Below are positions 52,193 to 60,607 of a DNA stretch of 64,000 bases, piece by piece. This DNA is from AP-15 sp963777435. GTDB taxonomy: Bacteria > Pseudomonadota > Alphaproteobacteria > ATCC43930 > CGMCC-115725. The stretch lies in NCBI GenBank assembly GCA_963777435.1, contig CAVZQT010000004.1, positions 186,001-250,000 of the forward strand, written 5' to 3'. The first letter of the stretch is position 1; each line of letters starts with the position of its first letter. Below the pieces are notes generated by a model. It saw only the letters and a list, made by a program, of their open reading frames with translations. It ran no database searches and was not told where the DNA came from. Both the position numbers and the translations under genes were made by a program.

Positions 52193-52870
52193 TCAACCAC
52201 TGCTGGTGGCGATCAACGACCAATTGGGATCGGAGGACCGAGTATCGCGAGCAAACGTCCAATAGTCGGTCTTCTCGACCGGGTGATCAGGGTCGCCATC
52301 GACGATGCTGCCATCCATCGCGCGCGTTACACTGATCTGATGGGACACCAGCTTGACGGTCACACGCGCGGTGCGGCCGGACATGCCTGCCTCGACGATT
52401 TCTGCTTCATCGAGTTTGAGATCGCGAGTCTCGACGGTTTCCTTGGCCGCGGCCCGCTCATCGATCGTTTGGGCAAACGGTCCGTAGACTTCATCGCTCA
52501 AAAGCGGCCGCAATGCCGGCTTGTCGCCCTTGGCGAAGGCGGTGACGATCATCTCGAAGGCGAGCTTGGCACCCTCCAGAAAGTTTGCTGGGTCAAAGGC
52601 AGGATCGGCACGGCGAACCCGCGCCAGCCCCTCGTCCAACGTATTGGAGGATACAGCCGACACCGGGATCGGGGTGAGCTTGTCCACGCTCTCGGGGATG
52701 GCCGCCTTGTCAGCGCTGGGCTTTTCCGCAATCGGCGCCGGTCGGCGCGGAAAGAGGTCGCGGCGACGCTCATTTCCGGTGCGTTTCCCGAGCACGCTGC
52801 GCAGCCGCAAAACCAGAAACGCGGCGATCATCGCGAAAAGGATGATGTCAAAATATTGAAAATCACCCAT
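52193..52870 (-). CDS. Tim44/TimA-like inner-membrane protein
   Basis: This 225-aa protein has one N-terminal membrane helix (FDIILFAMIAAFLVLRL), a charged, proline-rich linker with RRRDLFPRRP, and a C-terminal Tim44-like domain (FLEGAKLAFEMIVTAFAKGD, PLLSDEVYGPFAQTI, ISVTRAMDGSIVDGD). In alphaproteobacteria it has been linked to insertion or quality control of inner-membrane proteins. It is divergent from secB. Confidence 0.88.
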   Translation of the reverse strand: MGDFQYFDIILFAMIAAFLVLRLRSVLGKRTGNERRRDLFPRRPAPIAEKPSADKAAIPESVDKLTPIPVSAVSSNTLDEGLARVRRADPAFDPANFLEGAKLAFEMIVTAFAKGDKPALRPLLSDEVYGPFAQTIDERAAAKETVETRDLKLDEAEIVEAGMSGRTARVTVKLVSHQISVTRAMDGSIVDGDPDHPVEKTDYWTFARDTRSSDPNWSLIATSSG

Positions 52871-53244
52871 CTCTCACGCGTGCCCCGCGGCTACTCAGCG
52901 ACCGGCGGTCGCGACCATCGCATCCGATCTTAGTCAAATAGGGGTCCAGTGAAGGCTGGGCAAGCACGCCGGGCGCGCGCCTGGTGAAGCGGAACTGCCG
53001 ATTCGCGTTTATGGCGTATTTCGGGCTCGAGGCCACTGCCTCCCGACATAGTGGGATCCTCCTCAGCTGGGCCGACGACCATAGGAGGCCATTCTCGCCG
53101 GGTCGAGGACGCAGCGCCCCCGGATACAAGGCAGTGATGCTACCCGCGAGCGCATGATACCTCAGCAGTAACCGGCCGGCAGGTTGCCGCCCGATCGCGA
53201 TCCGTGTTAGCCACAGACGAAGCATTGCGGGCGAGGAGAGGGAA
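52871..53244. other. Divergent promoter region between Tim44-like gene and secB
   Basis: No gene is supported in this 374-base gap. The minus-strand frame across it (52863-53324) ends inside the Tim44 start region and shows no recognisable domain. It should hold both promoters, but I could not place them. Confidence 0.4.
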
Positions 53245-53748
53245 ATGCCGGGAGAGGCGAGAGGCAATGGTGAAACCGATGCGTTGCCGCCGCCGGCAGA
53301 TGGCCCACAGCTCTTTGTCAACATTCAATATGTTAAAGATCTATCGTTTGAAAATCCTCGGGCTCCGCAGAGCCTGATACAGCCGGCAACCCAGCCCGAA
53401 GTCGGGATCAACGTCGATGTCAAGGCACGCAGCCTCAACGCTGAGGCCTATGAGGTCGTCCTAACGATAAACGTCAACGCCAATGCCCAAGGCGAGCCCG
53501 TGTTTCTTGTCGAGCTCGTCTATGCGGCGGTAGTGACCGTGAGAAACGCGCCTGAGCCGCTGCTCGCAAATTTGATTCTTGTCGAGACGCCGAGAATCAT
53601 TTTCCCGTTTGCTCGGTCTATAATCGCTAATGCGACGCGGGATGGCGGCTTTCCGCCTTTGCTGATCAATCCGATTGACTTCGCCGAACTGATGCGCCAG
53701 CAGCAACAACAACAGCAGCCGGGTGCTGAGAGCGGTATTATCGCCTGA
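53245..53748 (+). CDS. secB: Protein-export chaperone SecB
   Basis: A 167-aa chaperone that holds unfolded exported proteins for SecA. It has LFVNIQYVKDLSFENPRAPQ, VFLVELVYAAVVTVRN and VETPRIIFPFARSIIANATR, then GFPPLLINPIDFAELMRQ, all typical. The C-terminus has a run of glutamines. GCGAGGAGAGGG precedes the start. It converges with dnaQ, which ends 4 bases later. Confidence 0.95.
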   Translation: MPGEARGNGETDALPPPADGPQLFVNIQYVKDLSFENPRAPQSLIQPATQPEVGINVDVKARSLNAEAYEVVLTINVNANAQGEPVFLVELVYAAVVTVRNAPEPLLANLILVETPRIIFPFARSIIANATRDGGFPPLLINPIDFAELMRQQQQQQQPGAESGIIA

Positions 53749-53751
53749 CCG

Positions 53752-54420
53752 TCAGGCCTCGGCACGCCACAAGGGCGAAGCGAGCAAGGCCAGCATCGCT
53801 TCATGGGCAGCGAGTTCCTCGGCCGAAGCAGCATGGGGGCGCGGCGGCCGGGCGATCCGAATAGCCGTAACAATCCCCGCTTCCGGCGCGGCAAAGTCCA
53901 ACCCGGGCTGCCGGCCGCCAATCAATTCAAGGTAAACCGCGGCGAGCAGACCACAATCGATTCGCGCTCCGTGGCTTACTCGCCCCGAGTTATCGATTTC
54001 GAAACGCCGGCATAGCGCGTCGAGGCTAGCTGGCGCGCCGGGATAGCGTTGGCGGGCCATGGTCAGCGTATCGACATGCACTGGCATCAGCATCGGCCGG
54101 CCAATCCGGGCCAGCTCGGCATTCAGAAATGCCAGATCGAACTCGGCATTGTGGATAACCAGCGGATCCGATCCGATAAACGCCAAGAGCTCGTCAACGA
54201 TTGCTTCGAATGGCGGATGAGAGGCGAGGAATTCTTCTGTCAGGCCATGAACGGCGTGAGCATCGTCCGGAATGTCTCGGCCGGGGTTTACATAGCGATG
54301 AAAATCGCGGCCGCTCGGAATATGGTGCAGCAACTCAACGCAGGCGATTTCGATGATGCGATGCCCGGTCGTCGGATCAAGACCGGTCGTCTCGGTATCG
54401 AGCACGATTTCGCGCATCAC
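53752..54420 (-). CDS. dnaQ: DNA polymerase III epsilon subunit (proofreading exonuclease)
   Basis: A DEDDh-type 3'-5' exonuclease of 222 aa with REIVLDTETTGLDP (Exo I), VIHNAEFDLAFLNAEL (Exo II) and HGARIDCGLLAAVYLEL (Exo III). It lies in the alphaproteobacterial order aroE-coaE-dnaQ on the minus strand. Its ATG overlaps the coaE stop by four bases. Confidence 0.95.
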   Translation of the reverse strand: MMREIVLDTETTGLDPTTGHRIIEIACVELLHHIPSGRDFHRYVNPGRDIPDDAHAVHGLTEEFLASHPPFEAIVDELLAFIGSDPLVIHNAEFDLAFLNAELARIGRPMLMPVHVDTLTMARQRYPGAPASLDALCRRFEIDNSGRVSHGARIDCGLLAAVYLELIGGRQPGLDFAAPEAGIVTAIRIARPPRPHAASAEELAAHEAMLALLASPLWRAEA

Positions 54421-55066
54421 GCTCCTCGCCGAAATCCGCTGATCGTCTTGCCCACCCGATGCCGTCGGGACCGCTTTTGCTGGCGAAGAGCGGCAACAAT
54501 TTCCCGCAATCGCCGCAGGCTGACACCTCGGTCGAGCCCAGTAGGCACGACAAAATCCGCCCGCCGGCGCTTTTCGGCGTCCGGCATCTGCTGCTTTAAG
54601 ATCGCGGCAAGCCGTCCCTCGGTCATTCCAGGCCGACGCAGGACGCGTTGGCGTTGTAACATCGCCGGGGCAGACACGACGATCACGTAGTCGCAGCGAG
54701 CCGCACCACGGCTTTCGTACAAGAGAGGGATATCAAGCACGGCAAGCGGCTCGCGCCGGGCCCGCGCTTGCGCCAAGAACCGCTTCTCGGCCTCGGCAAC
54801 CATCGGGTGCAGAATTCGCTCAAGCCGGACCAACGCTTCACGATCGGCAAATACCCGTTCGCCGAGCCGTTTACGGTCGATCCCACCCTTCTCATCGCGC
54901 GTCCCTGGAAACTCCGCTTCGACCCGGGCGACGGCGGCTCCCCCGGCGCCAGCAAGCGGTGAACCACCCGATCGGCGTCGAACAGTGGCACGCCCATACG
55001 CCTCAGCATTGCCGCGGCGGTGCTTTTTCCCATCCCGATCGAGCCGGTCAGACCGACGACAATCAT
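54417..55066 (-). CDS. coaE: Dephospho-CoA kinase, frameshifted at a G run
   Basis: Catalyses the last step of coenzyme A synthesis. The first frame gives VVGLTGSIGMGKSTAAAMLR (P-loop) and PLFDADRVVHRLLAPG. A missing base in a five-G run (54940-54944) breaks it. With six G the next reads GGAAVARVEAEFPG, and the other frame continues with FADREALVRLERILHPMVAE, YVIVVSAPAMLQRQRVLRR and RRRADFVVPTG. The 650 bases fit one missing base. The gene is normally essential, so this is very likely a sequencing or assembly error. Confidence 0.88.
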
Positions 55067-55068
55067 CG

Positions 55069-55926
55069 TCAAGGCCACAACGTCTTAACGATCGCTGCCC
55101 GCAGCGCGGGGGTGACCTCAACCTTGACGCCGAACCAGGCCTCGAAGCCCGGCCGGCCTTGGTGCAGCAACATGCCGAGGCCGTCGACCACGGGATGGCC
55201 GCGTTGACGGGCGGCAGCCAGCAGCCTCGTTTCGAGCGGCACGTAGACGATATCAACCACCGGTGCCGATAACTGCAATGGTGTCAATTCGAGGTCGAGT
55301 GGCGGCTCGCCGGTCATGCCGAGGCTCGTCGTGTTGACCAGCAGCCCCGCACCTTCCAGCGCCGTGCTAATCCTGTCCCAAGGACAAACCGTGATCCGGG
55401 TGGCGGCGGTCATCAGATCGGCGGCAACCGTTTCGGCCCGGCTCAGCGTCCGATTTACGATTCGGATCTCGTCAACCTCGGCATCTACCAGTGCCGCGAC
55501 GACGGCGCGTGACGAACCGCCGGCGCCGAGGACCACCGCCGCTCCGGCCGAGGGGTCCCAACTCGGCGCCCACTCGCGCAGATTCTCGCGAAAACCATAA
55601 ATGTCGGTATTGCTGGCCTCAAGAGAGCCGTCTTCCGCGACAACGACCGTGTTTACCGCACCAATTCGGCGCGCCAGCGGGTCAACGCGGTCGACGACAC
55701 CCAAGGCAGCCTGCTTGTGCGGAATTGTTAGATTGCAGCCGCGAAACCCAAGGGTCGGCAATGCCCGAAGCGCCTGTTCGATGTCGCCGGGCCGCACCGG
55801 CAAAGGCACATAGGCCCCGTCGATTCCACTCTGATCGAGCCAGAAACCATGCAGCAGCGGCGAGCGCGAATGCGCCACCGGCCATCCCATGATACCCGCC
55901 AGCCGTGCTGCACCGGTGATTTTCAT
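55069..55926 (-). CDS. aroE: Shikimate dehydrogenase
   Basis: Reduces 3-dehydroshikimate with NADPH in aromatic amino acid synthesis. The 285 aa show GWPVAHSRSPLLHGFWLDQ, NLTIPHKQAALGVVD with the catalytic Lys, and the cofactor loop VVLGAGGSSRAVVAALVDA. It ends 3 bases before the coaE start. The normal upstream neighbour, maf, is not visible in this window. Confidence 0.94.
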   Translation of the reverse strand: MKITGAARLAGIMGWPVAHSRSPLLHGFWLDQSGIDGAYVPLPVRPGDIEQALRALPTLGFRGCNLTIPHKQAALGVVDRVDPLARRIGAVNTVVVAEDGSLEASNTDIYGFRENLREWAPSWDPSAGAAVVLGAGGSSRAVVAALVDAEVDEIRIVNRTLSRAETVAADLMTAATRITVCPWDRISTALEGAGLLVNTTSLGMTGEPPLDLELTPLQLSAPVVDIVYVPLETRLLAAARQRGHPVVDGLGMLLHQGRPGFEAWFGVKVEVTPALRAAIVKTLWP

Positions 55927-55941
55927 CTGACTACATTTAGC

Positions 55942-56193
55942 ATGAACTCGCCGCAGAAGCCCAACAATTGGGGCGGATCGCTAGCGAATGAGTTGCCCGC
56001 GTTCACGCAAAAACGCATCAGAGGAACCATCGGCGAAGCAGTCGCCCTCGATTCGCTCGCACAATTGGAGGCCTCGGCCTTCGAGCACGGACTGACGACG
56101 GCGCCCCCGGATAGTCGAGCGGCAGGCTCAAGCAAAAGGTGCGGTCTTCGCGGACCTCAGCGACGCCTTGAGCACCTTATCCGATGTCAATAG
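55942..56193 (+). CDS. Doubtful small ORF upstream of aroE
   Basis: An 83-codon frame from ATG 55942 (SPQKPNNWGGSLANELPAFT, then RGTIGEAVALDSLAQLEASA). It has a protein-like amino acid mix but no ribosome site and no recognised domain, and it overlaps the likely aroE promoter. It may be a remnant or chance. Confidence 0.2.
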   Translation: MNSPQKPNNWGGSLANELPAFTQKRIRGTIGEAVALDSLAQLEASAFEHGLTTAPPDSRAAGSSKRCGLRGPQRRLEHLIRCQ

Positions 56194-56260
56194 GTTGAGC
56201 CCCGATCGCCCCAGATCGACCCCGGCGGGCGGCGTTCCCAGTGCGGAGTTTCGGGCGTCG

Positions 56261-57232
56261 TCAATCGACCCTGACGAGCTTCTGCAGCGCGCGCAGGCCC
56301 GGCGGGATCTGTTCGCCTTTGGCGCGCACGCGGCGGCCCCAATTGGTGAACGAGACTTCACCGACATAGATGTCGCCATGACTGTCGACCGCGAGCCCGT
56401 GCGGCGAAATAAACTGGCCGGGTTCGAGCCCGGCATGGGCTTGGCCGAGGCGCGCCAGCAACTCACCGTTTTGGGTGTATATGCTGACCCTGGGCCCGCA
56501 ATTCGGCAGGTCGATATTGACCGCCATGTCCGGTCCGATCTCACCGACAAAAAAGCGCGGTGTCTTTGTGCCGGTCTCCATGTAGAGACCCGATGGCCGG
56601 TGCATGTTGTTCCACTGGGCCTCGTATTTGCCGTTGCCGTCGAACACCTGAATGCGGTGGTTTTCGCGGTCGGCGACGTAGACCCAGCCGTCGGGATCGC
56701 AGCATATGTTGTGGGCGATGTTGAACTGGCCGGGATCGGTGCCGGGCTCGCCCCACGACATCAGCAATTTGCCGTCGGGCGAATATTTGTGGACGCGCGA
56801 ATTGCCGTAACCGTCGGAGACGTAGATATCGCCCTGCGGCGACAAGGCGGTGTGGGTGCAGCGGTGAAACGGCTCGCCGCTCATATAAGGTGCGGGTTTG
56901 CCGGCGATCCCCAGGGTTAGCAGCACCCGGCCCTCAAGCGTGCACTTGCGCACCGTGTGGTCGCCGTCATCGGTCAGGAAGACGGTTCCGTCGGGCGCCA
57001 TGTGCACGCCATGCGGGCGGGTGAAGACGCCTTCGCCCCAGGAGCGCAGAAAATTGCCGTTGCGATCGAACACGATCATCGGGTGGGCGCCGCGGCTGAA
57101 AGCATAGACATTATCGTGGGCATCGACGCCGACCGCGGCGACGTCGGCATCCCATTTCCAGCCCTCCGGCAATTTCGCCCAATCCTCGGCAACCCGATAG
57201 CGATAGCCGTCCGTTCCAAGCATGACCGACAT
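56261..57232 (-). CDS. NHL-repeat protein, peptidyl-alpha-hydroxyglycine lyase-like
   Basis: A 323-aa six-bladed beta-propeller. Blades show VAAVGVDAHDNVYAFSRG, GVHMAPDGTVFLTDDGDH, GDIYVSDGYGNSRVHKYSP, GWVYVADRENHRIQVFDGN and SPHGLAVDSHGDIYVGEV. This pattern matches the bacterial group named after the amidating lyase of peptide hormones. The bacterial reaction is unknown. No signal peptide is seen. Confidence 0.82.
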   Translation of the reverse strand: MSVMLGTDGYRYRVAEDWAKLPEGWKWDADVAAVGVDAHDNVYAFSRGAHPMIVFDRNGNFLRSWGEGVFTRPHGVHMAPDGTVFLTDDGDHTVRKCTLEGRVLLTLGIAGKPAPYMSGEPFHRCTHTALSPQGDIYVSDGYGNSRVHKYSPDGKLLMSWGEPGTDPGQFNIAHNICCDPDGWVYVADRENHRIQVFDGNGKYEAQWNNMHRPSGLYMETGTKTPRFFVGEIGPDMAVNIDLPNCGPRVSIYTQNGELLARLGQAHAGLEPGQFISPHGLAVDSHGDIYVGEVSFTNWGRRVRAKGEQIPPGLRALQKLVRVD

Positions 57233-57522
57233 GGCGTTCCTCTCCTTTACGGGAATGGCTCGGACTTGCGGGCCAGCCGCGTACGCCGATTAGGCCGATT
57301 ATAGGTGGAGGACGCTCTAACTCAACGCGCTCGAGCGAAGAGCGCGGCCAGCTCCGTGAGCCTCGGCAGGGTGCGCTTTCGCCCGGCAGAATTTCAACCT
57401 AATTGTTCTTTTTTTTCTGGTACATACCGAGAACATTATCTATAAATACCCTCAGTCAGGGTAAACACCTTGCAAATACCCCTTATGGGAGCGGCGCACC
57501 TTTTGTTGCGAAAGGAGATAGA

Positions 57523-58477
57523 ATGATCGGCTTCTCGCGTCTTATGCCAGCATTGATCGCGTTCGTGGCCACCGCCCCGGCCCCTGCCACGGCAGCGAGC
57601 AGTCCCGCGAATGTTGAGCCGAGCGCTTCCGCATGTTCGGCGAATTCCTGGGTCGACATACGCTGCTACGGCGCCACCGGAAACGGGACAACAGACGACA
57701 CCGCTGCGATCCAGCGCGCCGTTGCGATCGCCCTCGAAAAGGATCAGCCCCTGTTTTTGTCCCCCGGCACGTTCAGGATCACCCGTCCCTTGGTGATCGA
57801 CTATACGACCCGGGCAGACACCGGCTTTCGCCTGATTTCGATGGGCGCGATAATCAATGGCAAATCGATATCCGCCCAGCCTGTGCTCGAGATACGGTGC
57901 TCTGGCGGAAATCCGCGCTCGCCCAAAGGTTGCTTTTATTTCAACGAACAGGGCACGCTGTTCGTTAACGCTAGCACCAGCGGCTACGCTGTGATTATCG
58001 GACAACCCAATTTTTCAGATGCGCATAACTCGATCAAAATCGACCATCTGATTGTCAACAATGCGAATGCCGGCCCACGCGCCGGCGGATTGCAGCTCAA
58101 CTATGTACTAAATTCGCACATTTTCGCTGTCGCCGACTCTGCTGGCGGCGCGGCGGGAATAGCGCTCGAACAGACGCAGATCTCGCATATAGGCGGGGCC
58201 GGGATCGGCAAGCGGCAAAGGCGGGGCTGGTCTGCTAATTGAAAATGGCTACACCTTTGCCAACACGATCGATGCGATGGACCTTGAAGTGGCGCCGACC
58301 TGCCTGGTGATCGCGTCGCAGAACGCGGCCCACAACACGTTCATTTCACCCTACATGGCCTGTCCAACAGCGATCGATGCGGTTTCCGGCTATACGACAA
58401 AACTTGTTAACCCGTTGTTTGCGGGCAACGTCCAAAAAGAATTCGCCGCTGCGGTCGGGGTGACGATGAGCCCATAG
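57523..58477 (+). CDS. Exported pectate-lyase-superfamily beta-helix protein, frameshifted
   Basis: A secreted protein with a signal peptide (about residues 1-26, ending PATAAS) and the glycan-enzyme start motif VDIRCYGATGNGTTDDTAA, followed by PLFLSPGTFRITRPLVIDY. An extra A near 58210 (GGCAAGCGGC for GGCAGCGGC) breaks the frame. The other frame continues GAGLLIENGYTFANTIDAMD and LVNPLFAGNVQKEFAAAVG to the stop. The 955 bases fit one extra base. AAAGGAGAT precedes the ATG at 57523. It may be a surface polysaccharide enzyme or adhesin. No catalytic residues can be named. Confidence 0.72.
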
Positions 58478-58516
58478 CCTCTCGGCGAAAGATGCCGGGT
58501 GGCTCTGCCCAAATCT

Positions 58517-58545
58517 TTGACAATTATGCCGCGCTTGCCCATATC
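58517..58545 (+). promoter_or_regulatory. Promoter of rnpB
   Basis: TTGACA at 58517-58522 and CATATC at 58540-58545 are 17 bases apart. The expected start 7 bases later falls at 58552, which is where the first helix of the RNA begins. Confidence 0.7.
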
Positions 58546-58551
58546 GGGATC

Positions 58552-58980
58552 GCCAGACGGCCGGGCGGCCGCTCTCGGCCTCGTGCCGGGAGAGGAAAGT
58601 CCGGGCTCCACGGAGATACGGTGCCGGGTAACACCCGGCGGGGGCGACCCCAGGGACAGTGCCACAGAAAACATACCGCCAAGCCCGTTCGGTCGACCGG
58701 ATGGGCGGTAAGGGTGAAATGGTGCGGTAAAAGCGCACCGCGCTGCCGGTAACGGTGGCGGCACGGAAAACCCCACCGGGAGCAAGACCAAGTAGGGGCA
58801 GCGGGCGCCATGGCCGCGGAGTAAATCCGTAAGCACGGCGCCGGGCGCATCTCCGCGCCGCTGCCTGGGTCGGTCGCAAGAGGCGCTCGGTGACGAGCGT
58901 CCCAGAGGAATGGCCGCCACTGTTTCGGAGCCCATTCGGGTTTCGCGACGGGACAGAACCCGGCTTACACGCCGTCTGGC
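58552..58980 (+). ncRNA. rnpB: RNase P RNA, bacterial class A
   Basis: The catalytic RNA of the tRNA 5' processing enzyme, about 429 nt. The universally conserved P4 strands and neighbours are visible: GAGGAAAGTCCGGGCTCC near 58595 and CACAGAAAACATACCGCC near 58663. The ends GCCAGACGGC (58552-58561) and GCCGTCTGGC (58971-58980) pair perfectly as P1 and fix both ends. A T-rich stretch (TTTCTCTT) follows and may stop transcription. The position before mraZ is the one seen in other alphaproteobacteria. Confidence 0.95.
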
Positions 58981-59594
58981 TTTCTCTTCCGCAAATAAAC
59001 CCAGCGGCGGCTTCTGCCCGCCGGCGGCGACGCTGACGCGTCAGGCCTGGAGCAGTGGATGCTTCGGCGGATCAATCCGGGATAATAGCAGATTCCAGGG
59101 GAGAACCCTGTGAATCGCGTCCTCTGCGATTGCCTGGCGCGCTGCGCCGAGTAGGGTCGATCCGTGTGGTCGAGATGCTGGGTTGCTGCGGTCGTGGCGG
59201 CCGTTTGGCGCAAAGATCTACGGGCGGGCTCTGGGCCTGCCAGCCACACCGGGGGAGGAGACGGGCGATCCGGGGGGATCGCCCGTTTCATTTGCAACGA
59301 AAACGCCGCCAGACGTCGCGGTCGACAGTGCACAATTTTTGCTCTCGCCGTGGGCCGCGCCAATCGAACGATGAACCAGAGCGCCGCATCGGCTCCCAGC
59401 CTCGCGTTGGGTGTACCGATAAGCCTTGTGCCCGGCCAGGGATCGCGTCGGCGCTCGGTAGAGACCTGGGCGCCCCAAGCGACAAACGGGCAAGATCATG
59501 TCCCGACGATGGCCGGATTCCGACAAAAATTTGCTCGCCACGATTGGATTCTTATGGCAATGTTTTGCCATTGTTATCGTATGGGTCACGGCGG
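58981..59594. other. Intergenic stretch, possible small transcript
   Basis: No protein gene is supported between rnpB and the RHH gene. A strong intrinsic terminator at 59261-59293 has no coding sequence before it, and GATAAT at 59081 could be a promoter -10 box. A small RNA of about 200 nt is therefore possible. I did not find a match to a known RNA family by eye. From 59294 to 59594 nothing else is recognised. Confidence 0.35.
59261..59293 (+). terminator. Intrinsic terminator with perfect 11-bp stem
   Basis: ACGGGCGATCC (59261-59271) pairs exactly with GGATCGCCCGT (59276-59286) around a GGGG loop, followed by TTCATTT. It could end a small RNA or extended rnpB transcript. Confidence 0.75.
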
Positions 59595-59819
59595 ATGGCG
59601 AGAGACGCGAACCCGTTGAAGTCCGAGCAAATCACTCTGTCGATCAATGCTCAGACGGTCTGGTATCTCGATCGGCTGGTCGAGACCGGCCTTTACGGTA
59701 ATAACCGGACCGAGGCGGCAAGGGTAGCGATCTACGACCACTGCAAGATGCTCATCAGTCAGCGCACGTTGGAAATGGCGCCGCGCTTACCAAACCAGGA
59801 TGTGACCCCACTCCGCTGA
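59595..59819 (+). CDS. Small ribbon-helix-helix-like protein
   Basis: A 74-aa protein whose middle reads EQITLSINAQTVWYLDRLVE and GNNRTEAARVAIYDHCKMLI, the pattern of an Arc/CopG-type ribbon-helix-helix DNA-binding domain (beta strand, then two helices with the turn at GNNRTEA). It lies alone, with no toxin gene beside it, so it is more likely a small regulator than an antitoxin. The start ATG 59595 is by frame and homology. Confidence 0.65.
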   Translation: MARDANPLKSEQITLSINAQTVWYLDRLVETGLYGNNRTEAARVAIYDHCKMLISQRTLEMAPRLPNQDVTPLR

Positions 59820-60018
59820 CATCCTCGACTGAGGGAGACTTCCGCCGATGGCCTCTATGGTGGCGCCGCTCCTCAACAGCGGGGAATCGCTTCTCTGGTC
59901 ATCCATGACACAGTGTTCGAATTGCCAATCTTTTACCGACCGCAGCCGACTATATGCTGTGGGCGATAAACGAGTAAGCACAAACCATAAAATTGCAAGT
60001 TTTATTTTTAGAACTGCA

Positions 60019-60047
60019 TTGACACCCAAAATTTCCCATGCTATCCC
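60019..60047 (+). promoter_or_regulatory. Likely mraZ promoter
   Basis: A full TTGACA (60019-60024) and TATCCC (60042-60047) are spaced 17 bases apart. The expected start lies near 60054, about 100 bases before the mraZ ATG. Confidence 0.6.
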
Positions 60048-60058
60048 AAGATTACCCA
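60024..60058 (-). promoter_or_regulatory. MraZ operator with four TGGGN repeats
   Basis: Read on the plus strand, ACCCA, TCCCA, TCCCA and ACCCA occur at 60024, 60034, 60044 and 60054, exactly 10 bases apart. Their complement is TGGGN with 5-base spacers, the site bound by MraZ in E. coli. The repeats cover the spacer and -10 box of the promoter, so binding should repress the cluster. Confidence 0.8.
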
Positions 60059-60151
60059 TGGACGGGTGTGGCCGATGGGGGGAACTTCGGCAGCACCTAT
60101 CGGGCGCCCCTTGCCGAGCGTCTGTGGGTGAGCGTTGGGGGAAGAAGTGGC

Positions 60152-60607
60152 ATGTTTCTGTCCACTTATGTGAACAAGGTCGACCGCAAGGGGCGAGTTT
60201 CTGTGCCGGCGACCTTTCGCACCACGCTATCGACCCAGCGCTTTCCAGGCATCGTCGTCTTCCCGTCCCACAAATACCCGGCCCTCGAGGCCAACAGCAT
60301 CGAATGGATGGAGGAGTTGGCGAACCGCCTCGATATGCTCGACAAGTTCTCCGACGAGCACGAAAACCTGGAAATGCTGTTTGCCTCGTCCCGCGAACTT
60401 CCGTTCGACACCGAAGGGCGGATCATGTTGCCACCGGATTTGGCGGAGCATGCCGCGATTACCGAAAGCGTGGCGTTTGTCGGCGTCGGCAGGAACTTTC
60501 AGCTTTGGGAGCCGACGCGGTTTGCCGAGCATGCGGCGACTTTGCGCGAGCGGATGCGTCAGCAAGGCACGCGGATGCCGTCACTCTCGAATCCGCGCCG
60601 GGAATGA
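60152..60607 (+). CDS. mraZ: Transcriptional regulator MraZ
   Basis: The AbrB-like repressor at the head of the division and cell wall cluster. The 151 aa carry two repeats: STYVNKVDRKGRVSVPATFR and ELPFDTEGRIMLPPDLAEHA, with VAFVGVGRNFQLWEPTRF. GGGGGAAG precedes the ATG at 60152. It overlaps rsmH by four bases (ATGA). It probably represses its own operon through the TGGGN repeats upstream. Confidence 0.95.
   Translation: MFLSTYVNKVDRKGRVSVPATFRTTLSTQRFPGIVVFPSHKYPALEANSIEWMEELANRLDMLDKFSDEHENLEMLFASSRELPFDTEGRIMLPPDLAEHAAITESVAFVGVGRNFQLWEPTRFAEHAATLRERMRQQGTRMPSLSNPRRE

Larger units (their letters stand above)
59820..60151. other. mraZ upstream region
   Basis: A gene-free, locally AT-rich stretch (for example AAATTGCAAGTTTTATTTTT) leading to the mraZ promoter and operator, which are listed separately. 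The plus-strand frame that crosses it is not coding. Confidence 0.6.

Noticed and set aside
57402..57440. LexA-like GTTC/GAAC site before the pectate-lyase-fold gene
   Set aside because: The half-sites are not in the direct-repeat spacing used by alphaproteobacterial LexA.
59595..59819. Antitoxin of a toxin-antitoxin pair
   Set aside because: The ribbon-helix-helix-like protein has no toxin gene on either side, so no pair can be supported.
60125..60150. TGGG words just before the mraZ ATG as the MraZ site
   Set aside because: Their spacing is 11 and 12 bases, not the strict 10. The set at 60024-60058 is perfectly phased.
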